64,000 nucleotides of DNA from Acanthococcus lagerstroemiae (taxonomy: Eukaryota; Arthropoda; Insecta; Hemiptera; Eriococcidae): the NCBI GenBank assembly GCA_031841125.1, contig CM063109.1:6548321-6612320 (forward strand), given 5' to 3'. The notes under the pieces are model-generated. The model did not search any database and was not told the origin of the DNA. It saw nothing but the letters and a program-made list of their open reading frames with translations. Numbering within the stretch: the stretch's first letter is position 1; each line of letters starts with the position of its first letter. A program made the translations under genes and the position numbers. Shown one piece after another: positions 12,733 to 24,900 of this stretch.

Positions 12733-13742
12733 ACTAAACGAAATTACTTATAAGATATTAACAGAAAATTAATCTGTGAAAATGATGTTCGATTACGGTT
12801 TTGATAATCACTATGCTAACATTTATGTTAATGTCTTTTCATCAACGATTTTCAATTGTAATTCAAATGTTAACATCATTTTTCAAAGCAAAATTAGTTA
12901 TTCACTAGATTTTTTCCTTAAAAAATTTACAAAATTACAAAACTAAATTTTTAATTGTGGTGGGGTGGGGGAGGGGGTAGCACCGGCAAACATTCTTCGT
13001 CGCTAGGTGGAAGGAAAATTTCTTATTACGCCGCTGGTTGCTGGCTGGCTATTGAAAATATTGCGTTCGAAGACTAAATACAGTTCTTTTTTTTCTCGTT
13101 CAGTATTTGTACTGGCTTAGACCAATTTGCGTCCGAAAATCGCAATTTCGACCTTTTTGTGTCCTCATGTAGAAGTCGCTTGCATCCTGCGGGTTCAGAC
13201 CAGCTTGCGTCCCAATATCGCGATTTCGACCTCTTTGCAACTCCATGTAGTCGTTTGCGTCCCGCCGATATAAGACTCAGGAAAAAGTCTGCTTGGTGCG
13301 TCGCCTACAAAATGCACGAATACAGCAATTTCAACGCGTATACAACACAGTAAAACAATTTTTCACATCTGTATAAAGTTATGACTGTCTTATACTTTTG
13401 TGGCTGTACAGTATTGCAGTAAGATACTGTAGATACTGCGTACCTAGGTATACTAGGCCGCCATATTGGGGCACAAATGAAATTACATTTTCATAAAGCC
13501 CAGCGCTGATTTTATAATTTTTAATTTTCGAAAATTTTATTTATTTGATACGCTGCTCGATATACAGTCATCATTTTATTACATATTCCGTAGGCGTAGG
13601 GCTGATTTTATAGGTAATTTTTTCAGATAAGCAGTTCTGAGAGTCACTAACGTTTCTTTTGACACATCCTGTCTTTTTAATTATTGCAAAAAAGCTGCGT
13701 GACTAGCAGCTTAAAGGAAAATGTGTTGCTCGACAGGACGAA

Positions 13743-13857
13743 CCCGATGCGCAATCAGTTACGCTCTAGTTACCCATTTGTTACTCTAGAGTTACCCTCA
13801 GATTACCCTTGTTCCCCTTTAGTTACCCGGGTAACTGGTGGGATTTTGCGTATCGGG
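13743..13857. mobile_element. GTTACCC-iterated element, copy 1 (monomer form)
   Basis: A 115-bp element with inverted ends CCCGATGCGCAA / TTGCGTATCGGG and flanks AA on each side. The interior is five to six GTTAC(C/T)C motifs plus one palindromic AGTTACCCGGGTAACT. It corresponds to one unit of the longer 240-254 bp copies elsewhere in the window. Confidence 0.8.
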
Positions 13858-13999
13858 AAAGTACTCTGTAAAATGAAACAGAAGGGGAAAAGGGACAACG
13901 ATGAACATAGTACACTAAAACATATAATGATGATGAAACCGTGAGAAGAGTGTAACAATCAGTACATCTCGAGGCAATCAGTTACTTAGTCGGAGAAAG

Positions 14000-15098
14000 T
14001 AAAAAAAAGTGAAAGCGTGTTAACCTTCTTGTTCAAAACATGGATCATTCCACCCGTGAAAGGCCCATTTAGTCGAAACAAAGTTAAGACCAGCTCCATT
14101 GTGCTAAATAAATTCCCTCAGGTCTCTGATGCGGTACCCCGAAGAGTGGATTCTAAGGTCTGAGGTGCGGTGTCGCAAGGGCCAATGTGGCGAGGGTGCA
14201 CCGCCATACATCCCAACAAGAAGTATACTATATGCAGTTACATTCATTTTGAGCTCATCAAAAACCATGATTTCAAGTTTGAATTTTGAAAAGTGAGCTC
14301 AGAAAAATGACAGAAGAAAAATTAGCAGAAATAAACCCCTTTGAACTTCCAACTTGATGACGTCATATCTCGCAAACAGAAACAGATAGGTATTTCGATG
14401 CGATTAATGAATTTCAGCAGAGAAATATTTACAACTTCAAACTACAATCAAATTCAAAAATAGTGAGTTTTGATTTCAGAACGGAAAATCAACTGTATTT
14501 CGAAAACTACGACAAATAAGCCCATTAACGTGTGGGGTGGCACGTATCGTAATGTGAATGGAAAAAGGGCATTAATGGTTTCAATGGCGTCGGAACGGAG
14601 GTGTGTTACAGCGGTACATTGTGCTACCCCCATATAAAATATTGAGGGGTGCCGAGTTTTATTTGTCTCCTTATCCTCCCCCGCAAAAAAAGGAGGGAAA
14701 CTGGAAAACTATTCGACAAGTTGATACAAGACGCTTATTTACGAGATTTTTGAAAATTTGCAAGATTTTGTTACCACCAATTCTAAAAGACAAGAGAACT
14801 TTTAAGACTTTTTCTCTTTTTTCGACTTATATTTTCAAATTTTGTGCCTTCTCCCCCCCCCCCAACTAAAAAAAATCTTGAGATGTTATAAAGGTGAATT
14901 AATGTCAGGCTCAAGATTTTTTAAAGAGGCACTCAAGAAGCTACGAGCGTGCAAGTAAAAATCATTTCCAGCTCCCTTCTTGTTTCAGAATTTATTTTCA
15001 TTAATAAAGAATTCAACTAAAATTTTAATTTTGACCCGTTTTTCTTCGTGTATTCTGCGAACTAGTAGAATTTGGTCAATGTCTGAAACTTATTTCGG
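14000..15098. repeat. 1.1 kb duplication of 33775-34880
   Basis: Collinear with 33775-34880 throughout. Shared blocks include AAAGGCCCATTTA, AAATGACAGAAGAAAAATTAGC, GGGCATTAATGGTTTCAATG and AATAAAGAATTCAACTAA. The right end includes the last codons of a secreted SMB-family gene (see 15062-15094). It therefore began as a copy of the 3' flank of the gene at 34845-36215 or of a relative. It also carries the R1-like tail motif at 14160-14215. Confidence 0.8.
15062..15094 (-). pseudogene. remnant of the last exon of a secreted SMB-family gene
   Basis: Minus-strand reading gives NKFQTLTKFY and a stop, against NKFQTLTEFC and a stop at the end of the gene at 34845-36215. Homology stops just upstream of these 11 codons, so only the tail survives. 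The terminal cysteine conserved in the other three members is lost. Confidence 0.7.
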
Positions 15099-15679
15099 TT
15101 ACCCCCTTTTTTCGTACTTTTTTTATGTATTCTTTGTTGGTCATTGGGCAAGGGGCACTACTACCTTACAAAATAGAAAATTATTCATTACTCCTCTCCT
15201 TCCAAAGCCCCAATTTGCTATCTCAAAAATGTTGTCTCCCCTCTGACACAAAAGGCTAGACAAAGTTTGATTTCTTTTAATGGGGACATAACTCATTTTC
15301 TATTGTTTTCTATGGATTTACCCCCTCTCCTGTTCAAAATTATGTTAGTACCTTATTGTTTTGGATCAAGTTTTAACTGAAACTGAACATTATAATATGG
15401 AATTATACGATGTTTAAACTATGATATTGGAAATACGTACCTTTACTGAAATGAGATGGAAGGTACCTTTCGTCATTATTATATGAAATTTCACCAAACC
15501 ACAAAAGTTTGAAATCGTATGCACACTGTTGGTACACCGTTCGGTTACACGTTCTAAAACTGAGTGGAGACTCACTCACGTTCTCAGAGCTGAACATATG
15601 TTAATGATTCGAAGCGGTATACCTGTGGCTTCACCAGGGAAGTACCAAAGAGTTCTTCCAGAGAGGGGGGGGGGTAAAA

Positions 15680-15945
15680 ATTGTGAAAGTCCCAACTGAC
15701 TCAACTCAGAATTCACAAGGATCAAAGCAAAAAAAAAAAAAACTTTTGATCTGTTTGAATTTTCCAACTGACTCAATTCAAAATTCCCAAGTATCAAAGC
15801 AAAAGAAGAAAAATCTTTTAACTTGTTGGGTTTTCCCAACTTCTCAACTCAATTCTCAAGTAACAAAGCAAAAAAAAAACCTTTCAACTTGTTGGATTTT
15901 CCCAACTCGCCTAACAGAAATCGTGAATTTTCCCAACTGCTGAGT
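15680..15945. repeat. tandem repeat, about 75-80 bp units, 3-4 copies
   Basis: Units share TTTTCCCAACT..CTCAA.TC..AATTC.CAAG.A.CAAAGCAAAA followed by AACTTGTTGG. Copies start at about 15690, 15765, 15835 and 15898, each with a poly-A tract. No gene. Confidence 0.75.
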
Positions 15946-15949
15946 GAAA

Positions 15950-18005
15950 AATTCCTACAGGGAAAATGGGGGGTTGCCTCCCTCCTATCGGTACGTCCCT
16001 GGATTTCGCCGACCCTTCTTATCGATCAGTTATTCCATTGTTCCTAGTTTGTTTTTATTGTCAAATTAATATAAAATGTGAAGTTTGAAATTTCCTAGAA
16101 ATTAACCTCTTCCTGTTGCGCCAACTTCTTTCTACAGGTGGCTTTTTCCCGTCTTCACTTTTTTCTTATGTTTTTCTCACCATAGAGGTTCATTGTGAGC
16201 GAACCAACATCATAATGTGTTTATTGTAAAATCTACCTACTTAACACGTTTTACGATTTTCGTTCTTTAATGGATAAGAGAAACAAACGGAAATATGAAA
16301 ATATCACAGCCATTGTGAGCGAGAAATGTCGAATTTCCAGTCTTTTGAGAAAATAAAATGTTCGCAATTAAGAAAACTCGTTTTTTGGTTTTAAAAAGGC
16401 CTTTCTGGCCATAGAAAAGCTTCTTCGAGCTAAAAATGCATTCTCATCACTAAAAAAAAAATTTTCGGCACTATTTTCAGTAGTAACGTACGATTCGGTA
16501 TTATTCGACAGAATAAAGCTTGACTACCTATAGAAGATCCTAACAAGGGTGAATCGGATAATGTTTCAACAAGGTTCCCTTCACAAAAAAAAAAAAAAAA
16601 GTAACCTCAACTTTTGGTGTTTGTTGAATACGAAAATGGAATCGTGGAAAATTAACCAATGAGCTAAATTCATATGTTGAAATCGACATTCATGTAGACA
16701 AGTGCCTACCTAAAATGTGTACTATCGGTGGTACGAAAAACATTTTAACCACATTAGAGCAAAAAATAATAATACTCAGTTGTGATAACTTAGCAACCGC
16801 TGATTATTTCAAGGTAAGTACGTAAACGATAAATCAAAATTGGACACCTATATTTAGCTCATAAGGAGTACGCTGTAAAAGGTGAACTATGTTTATTCAA
16901 CTATCGAGAACCAAACTATAAAATTGGGTAACGTAATTTCGGGATCAATATTTTTCATTTTATCCAAATACATGGTAATTGTAAGGGGCTGTTTTTCCTG
17001 AGAGAAAAATAAAAAAACGATGATTCGAAATCATTTAAATAAAAATTAGTCGAGAATACTGGCATAAATATTTGTTCAACGGAATTGTATGTACTTCCTT
17101 TGAGAATAGTAGCAATTATTTGTTCAACGGAATTCTTTGTGTTTCCTACATTTTCTTTACCATTTGTTTCACATGTTCGGATCACAAATAATACTTTCAA
17201 TGGTAGTAAGTATTACAGAACCACATTCAATTATAAGAACTCATTGAAACATTTGTGAGTATATGTATATCTGTCTTAGGGTGCCATTCAATCTTTTTTT
17301 CGTTTGTCCCCTCACCTAAATGTTTTTTTGTTTTTTGTTTTGTTTTTGTTTTTTTTTGGGAGGGGGAAGGTAAAAATGAACCCCTGGAAATTTTCGCGAA
17401 TTTGGATAATATTAGCTCGTGCTGACACGAGTTCTTAAGTTTAAGATTTGAAAAACGTATGTCCAAGCGTACCTGTACGCGATGCGGTTCTCATCCCTTG
17501 CCCCCCCCCCCATAATGGATCTATAAAGCTAGACACGAAACTCTGAAACACACACACTAAAATCATAATTTCTCGTCACCAGAGCGTTCGATTACGTTCA
17601 AAGTCAGTGAGATGTTTTTCCCCACCCGTATAAATTTTATTGGTATTATTTGATAAATAAGGGTCTTTCTGTATTACCTACATTTTGAAATTAATAGATA
17701 TTATTTTGCGAGACTAACAGGACAAATGCAGGTTGGCATATGTCCACTGCTGTTAAGTGCGCAATGTTAGAAATTTGTATATATCCTGTTATATATTTAA
17801 TACTAACCAGATGTCAAGCTAGAAAAACGCTCAATAACTAACTGTGGAGCCAACATCATTAATTCAAAATTTTTCTTATGAATTTTAGAATGTTAACCCA
17901 TATAGTTTTTTTCTCCTACCTTGTTCTTTTAATTTTTTCTATCTAATAGGTTACCTTATTCTTTCAATAGTGTCGATTAGGTACTAGTATTTTATGTTTC
18001 CGCTA
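15950..18005. other. no gene recognised
   Basis: Non-coding between the tandem repeat and segment B. It contains homopolymer runs (poly-A at 16586, T-rich 17330-17360, C run at about 17501) and a short local repeat TTTGTTCAACGGAATT (about 17070 and 17120). I see no exon with coding character. Confidence 0.5.
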
Positions 18006-18970
18006 GGTATGTGTTTATATTTAAGTAATTCCTCGTTATTTATTCTTTATATAATAATTAATAATATATGATGTACTTCCTGTCACTGCATCCATGTTTG
18101 AAACTTACTGAAAATTAGTAACTGTTAACCTACCGCCTCTCCTTGTATTTCTGTACTTGAAATACTGAATGCTCGTAAACCAGTCGGGTCATTCATTATA
18201 TTGGCGGTTTCGTACATATTTTTACCAAAATCTCATTGATCTTGAAAACTGACCACAATCGATAGAATAATAAAATTGTAACAAGAGAACATGTGTTGAT
18301 TTGGAATGCTAGAGTGAATGAACAGCTAGCAAAAGAAATGGCGATTTTAGTGTTTCAGTGTCGCGCCCGTAGGTTCGTCGCTGCGGAACGCGGAACGCCA
18401 GGCGATGGAAAAATCGGTACATCTACGGGCACTGGGACATGTATTTTTCGAACTTCAAGCTCAAGTTGACTCGGGTTAATATTATCTAAAGTAACTGAAA
18501 TTTTCAGGGGTTCATTTTCATAGCAAAGAAGGAGTTTAGTGGGAGAGGGGAGAAAGGACTTTGGACATTTTTCTTTGTTAGTAAGAATAAGTGACACCCT
18601 ACTGTACGAAAAAAAAACCTTTCATAAACTGTAGAGAATATAGCTGGTTACAATTGAGAAAAATTAGCGGCAATCCAACGTTTATCAAGTTGAACTGTTT
18701 CGAATCTACAGAAATCAATGAAACAAGATAACGTAGGTATTTAATATAAGAGCATTGCTTATAGACAAATGTAGTTTTATATGTTTCATTTTTCATGAAT
18801 CCTGGTCGCGGCTGCGACAACTGGCATGACAGCTCATGTTGATAATGAACCTCTAAAAACTTATCAGTGCGGGGTGAGTTGGTTTTAATAAAGTATACCT
18901 AGGGACCGCGAAGTTCCGACTTCTGTATTCATTTTGAAATGTTCATTAGCACTATCTTCTATTCTTGCAG

Positions 18971-21900
18971 AAAAATATCGAATTTACTTGCGTCACCTCC
19001 AGTGAACTGCTCTTAGGAGAAGAACCCTTCTGGTATCCGCCAACCGCATCGATATACTACGTTGACATATACCAGTTCAAAGTATTAAGATATTCGCTCA
19101 TAGATGGCAAAAGATATAGTGCAATTGTAGGTAAGTCACAGCTTACTATCGTTTTCATCTTTTCAAAGATTAAAGAAAATATATTTTCATTAATATAGTT
19201 AAATAGGTTAAGTAGACGGTCTTGAGACATACTGGGTAAACACGTCGGCATAATATACATATTGATAAGACAGAAGCGAGCACAGCGATTCAGCAATAAT
19301 TTTCATAATCACCCACACGTACCCGTTACAGTAAGGTGCTATAGTTTCACACGGGTACAATGGATCGCCATTTCGATTCCCAACTAGTCCGAACATCGTT
19401 GATCAGCCGTTCGCGAACGAATGCGAGCGCGTTTGAGAATGCTGGAACTAACTTGGGAATCAAAATGGCGATCTAGTATACCTGTGTGAAAATTATAGTA
19501 CCCTAGTTACAGTATACACTCCATGTTATATCATACTTATTGTTACCAGCACACACCTTTTACACTTTTACTCGTATTTACATACATGTTGTGCGGTATT
19601 TGCAATTTTCATTAGTCATCAGTGGTGTTTAACGGGGGGGGGGGGGATCAGGACAACTATCCTGAAATATCTAAATGTGTCAATAGTGACCCAGAGCTTA
19701 GATCATATATACGTAAATGGATAGGTAATACTCCCAAAAAGTTGAATTTGATGATATCCAAAGTACAGCGTTCGATATATTACGGTTGTACGTTGTTGTG
19801 AGCATTATTGGTTTCGTCAACCTTTCATCCTTTATCACTCACTGCCTCTAGACACAGACACAAACATCAACAGATCGAACGCTGTACTTTGGATAAACAA
19901 ACCTTCCTCCGCACTTAACCGCCTACCCGTGAATTACGGATCCTACGTATATATGATCTGAGACCCAGAGCTATCGTATTTCGTCTATAACATTTTTCGT
20001 TCGGACACCCCCTCCCCTTCGGAATTATTTTCTGTATCCGCTCCTGGCATTAGTACATATAGGACGCTAGCATCCGCGTAGGTACCGCAAAAGATGAAAA
20101 AATTCTGGATAAGAAAAACTCAGAAATAAGATTCTCAATGCTGGTCTGTGTCAGTCTCCGCTGTAAAAGAGAATGATGATTCGAAGGTAGAGACTACAAC
20201 GCACAATCATATAATAAGCAGAATAAATAATCAGCACTAAATATAGTGAAAATTTCTGATATTTTATTTAAGTACACCAACATAGGCTACGATGAAAACT
20301 GTAGAACCATAATCGTTGCATGAATTTATTATTCTAGTAGATACTTTGTGTACCTACCCATCCGTTTTCTGAGAATCAGCAGAATTTGCTTAAAATTGCT
20401 TGGTTACCGGAAGCACATGCATTATAGTCCTCCAACTTACCAGCTCCATTGAATAGCCCACTAAAACTTCGAGAGTCGCTGTCATCGCGGAGACTGCATG
20501 AGTAAAGATCTTTCTTCTCTGCATTGCATTCTGCGCAGTACTTATTCCTGTAGATCCTGTTTTCGATCGTATACACTACCGTTGTAAATGATTTACACAA
20601 ATTTGCTGTTTTTTCCTCCCATGCACTCTGACAAGTTGAAATTATTTTGGGAAGACACGGTCTGAAGTCTTGAATTCGGGACTGCAAATGTTCGGGGAGT
20701 CGATTTGCATGCTTACATTGGTAAGTCGTATCGTTGTAAGAACTTCGGAAAGTTTTTGTGCGTGAGTCAAAGTGTACATTCTCGAGAATTTTGCTAAACT
20801 CGGGTTGACTGGGTGCCAATACTTTCTTATCATCCGCAGTGCAAGTAAATATTAAATTAGACGACTCGGTATTGATGACACCGTTGCACTGAGCGCAGTA
20901 CTCGTTGCTGTAAATGATTTTGTTCTGGACATCAAACGCAAATTTCATTTGCTTTGGGTCTTCACTTTCATCTCCGGGAGTATAATTTTCGCACTTGGAT
21001 TTTATTTTCGAATTCAAATATGTTAGAGGACACGACGTTTTCACATACAGCGAATCATCCTGGGAACAAGCATAATAATATGCATAGGTATACTAATTGG
21101 TGATTTTTTTTTTTTTTTTAAGACCAACAGCGCGAAAAACGATATATGCAAAGACCAGAGGTAAATTCCTTATTTAGCAGGTACCACGAAATACCGATGT
21201 TAATAATCATTCTTCTATACTAACTATCGAAATTATTTCAAGAAAACATGAAGTAAATTTCATAACTTAACTTACCGCTATCTCAGTGCACTGAAATAAC
21301 GGATAATTAAGTTTCTGCTCAGTTGCATTGTAATAAAGTGAATCCAGACAGCAGTCTCCATAGATCTTACAGTTTTCGTCACACATGCAATTTCTCATCG
21401 ACCAGTCATGCAGAGAAGTATTCAAGTTGCCTGCTTGTTCGCCACTGCATATGCTGAAAGTCATTGTATCAGAGTGCTTATTAAGAATTATATATAGGTT
21501 TTTGCTCGGACCCGATGCGCAATCAGTTACCCTCTTGTAACCCAGTTACCCGAGGAAAAGTTACCCATTTGTAACTCTCGAATTACCCTCAGATTACCCT
21601 TGTTCCTCTTTAGTTACCCGGGTAACTGGAGGGATACTACGCAATTAGTTACCCTTTAGTTACCCGCGGTGGAAAAGTTACCCATTTGTCACCCTCGGTT
21701 ACCCTCAGATTACCCTTGTTCCCCTTTAGTTACCCAGGTACCTGGTGGGATTTGGCGCATCGGGGAGGATTTGCTTTTGTCATAAATTATATAAAAATCC
21801 ATAATATAAGTCTACAAAATCATTGATAAGCTGTACTAGTTATCGGCTCTATCGTGACTTATTTACTTGGTCGGCAGCGTTGCTCTCGGATTCAACTAAA

Positions 21901-24900
21901 ATATCAGTTATTAATCATAAAAAATACCCGATTAATGATCTTACTTGTATGTTTCGCATACAAACGAGCCAATGGAATCATTCACTGACAGAGAATATTC
22001 TTCGCTACATTTTGTTCGCACTGTAAAACTAACGAAAACTCCAAGAAATACAGCAAGTAAGATCTTCATATGGATTTGGATATTCAAAATTAGTAAAACC
22101 AGAATAATTACTCTGTGAAGTGTCCAAGAAAATAATTTTACGATAGATACTCAATAATTGCGAAGTTTCGCAGTTATCGAATAATCACATATCGTATAGA
22201 AGATAAATCCATGTAAGAATTACATATCAATAGATAGTCATTATAACCTTTATATCAATATTTTGCTAGCTGACCTTCTTTGCGGGTCATCTCGTTGAGT
22301 CAGCAAAAGTATAATTAGTAGAAGTAATCGGCGAATGTAATCTACCCTCTATACGGGCCAGTAGCTCAGTAGCTGATGTTTTTGTGTGCATACAGATGAT
22401 GCAAAGATATAATATGAAAATAACCGAACTCGGCTTAATTTTAAAGAAGCAACAGAAATATTGCAATCTCCATAGAAATTGTTTAAAACGGTTCAACTTG
22501 ATCGAATATAACTACGTAAATGTTGGAAATCCCGTAAAACTTTCAAAAATCGTCAAATCTAACTGAACTTAACCTTAAAGCGGCAACAGAAACATTGGCA
22601 ATTTCATAGAAACTTTTTGAAATAGTCAACCTAATCCAATTTGATTTGACCTTGAAGCAGCGATAAGAACGTTTGTATTTAGAAACATTTCAGAGTGGTC
22701 AAACCTAACCAGAGGGGTGGACTGGGGGCCTTTCAGATCTTGGAACCAAACTTTGAAATACGAGTATTATTGCGGGAGAAAAGCTGATGAATTAGATAAT
22801 TTACATGTAAAATATAAATAGCAAATATAGAGCATTTTTAAAAATACCTATTGAAGGCCGTGTTTGGACCATTTCCGATTGTCATATTCCGCCACTGAAC
22901 CAACCAATCCTCTATCTTAACCTCTCGACGCACAAAATCCCACAAGTTACCCAAGTAACTAAAGGGGAACAAGGGTAATCTGAGGGTAACCGAGGGTAAC
23001 AAACGGGTAACGTTTCCGCCGCGGGTAACTAGAGGGCAACTAATTGCGTAGTATCCCGCCAATTACCCGGGTAACTAAAACACGGGTAATCTGAGGGTAA
23101 TTCGAGGGTAACTAATGGGTAACTTTTTCGCGGGTAACTGGGTAACTAGAGGGTAACTGATTACGCATCGGACTTGAAGCGGCGATAGAGTGCTGAATAT
23201 CTCATAAAACTTTTCAAAATCCGACACTAACTTGACCTTAAAGTAACAATAGAAACTTTGGTAATCCCAGAGGAACTTTTTAAAATTATTGTCAAAAATC
23301 TAACCAACCCTAACTTGACATTGGTGTTTTCTTTTATTGTTGTTGTTGTTGTTGTTGTTGTAAAAAGGCTCCTTAAAAAACTGAAAAATTACAAAATATT
23401 CCGCATTATTCTAATACTTACCAGCTCCCCCCACCCATGAAGATCCTAGTCCTAGTCAGCTGTTTGCGCTCAGGATCATATCACTACCCATAATCTATCC
23501 TAAAGAAGCAACAGAATCGTTAGCTAGCCCATTTAAATTATTTAATAATCATAACACCGTTTTATGTGACACTCATATCTGTAGTCTATGTATAGAAGCT
23601 ACATCAGTAAACTATCCAGGGTAATTTTCCGGAGATAATCGTTATCTTATCTGTTTGAACTGAAGGTGTGATAAAGCGTTACCCTGATTCGAGTTTATTG
23701 ATTTGGAAAAGTTATTTTGGGTAAGTTTTGGAATAGTTATACTCCACCCCCGTTCTCGAACACCATATTAAGTAAAATAAATGCTCTATGAGCATGCTTC
23801 TTTAGAAGAGTTATAAGTCTTTTTCAGTGGTGTCGTGAGGCCACTTTAGTGAAAAAGATTCTTCGTACTCGTTTTAGGAGGGGGGGGGGGTTTCTTTTTT
23901 ATTCCTGGTCAGATGAGGAAATAGGAAATTTTTGTAGTACATTTTTATTATTCATAACACAGAAAGTAATTACCTAAACGATGTTAAGTGACGAAGCAAC
24001 CCCTTCATGTACTACATATGCTATTTATTGTACTGCAGTGCATGAATCAGTAAAGAAAAAGAAAAAATTATTGGCCACCAAAACAGAAAGGTGAAAGTTG
24101 GAGTCTTTCTATTTCTTATCATTTTGAATTTTTATGACACTTGCGGTTAGTTTATGAGAAACGTTTTATTTAAGTTTTGTTTTGTAAAAGAAACACTTTG
24201 CAATCAAACTATCAGAAGTGACAAGTGGAATGAACACTGCAAAAAAAAGGAATACCAAGTTGTGTCAGGCAAAGAAAGAATTTACTGCTATTTCAAATTA
24301 GGTGGGTTGACCAACAGTGTTTGAGGGGGGCTTCTTCACTGGACCAAGGGGATCACGACACCCCTGCTTTTTTGTTTTTTTCTGATAAGGGTAGTTTCTG
24401 ATAGTACATTTCACAAGGAATATGATGGTAACATTGGTTTCTCCCGATCTTTGCTCTTTCTATTCGAAAAAAGTATTTCAAAATGATTCTATATGCAAGA
24501 ATGTTATACCCGATGCGCAATCAGTTACCCGCGGAAAGGTTACTCATTTGCAAACCTCGGTTACCCTCAAATTACCCTCAAATTACCCTCAGATTACCCA
24601 GAAACCCATCAGTTACCCTTGGTTCCCCTTTAGTTACCCTGGTAACTGGCAGGATTTTGCGCATCGGAAGTCCGCGTATATAGTTTTGTACGACACTTGC
24701 GTTTTCAGCGGCAACTTAGTTTTCCCTCTCCTGAAAAATTCGAGAATTTGGACTTACAACACTCTTGAAAAAGCTGCATGTTCATAAAGGCGAATGCCGA
24801 AATTATTTTGTAACAAAGTCAGTGGTGCCGAAAGTGTCTTTCAGGAAAATACAAAAATCTTAGTTGGCAAAAAAAAATTTCTAACTGTTCGTTAGTTTTT

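Larger units (their letters stand above)
6360..13110. repeat. segmental duplication, copy A
   Basis: Collinear with 18010-25260. Shared landmarks, in order, are TTATTTAAGTAATTCCTC (6362/18013), a broken or intact SMP-30 first exon (7388/18971), a complete minus-strand secreted-protein gene (8025-9812/20376-22069), a repeat of units of about 78 bp (10205/22430), a shared MITE (10418/22710), and GTAATTATTTTGTAACGAAG (12160/24800). Similarity ends near 13110 and 25275. Differences are mostly copy-specific transposon insertions, which therefore postdate the duplication. Confidence 0.85.
22430..23320. repeat. minisatellite of units of about 78 bp, split by a MITE and a GTTACCC element (segment B)
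   Basis: Counterpart of 10205-10800. Units at about 22430-22705 and 23170-23320 are separated by the shared MITE (22710-22897) and by the copy-specific insert at 22924-23172. Confidence 0.6.
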
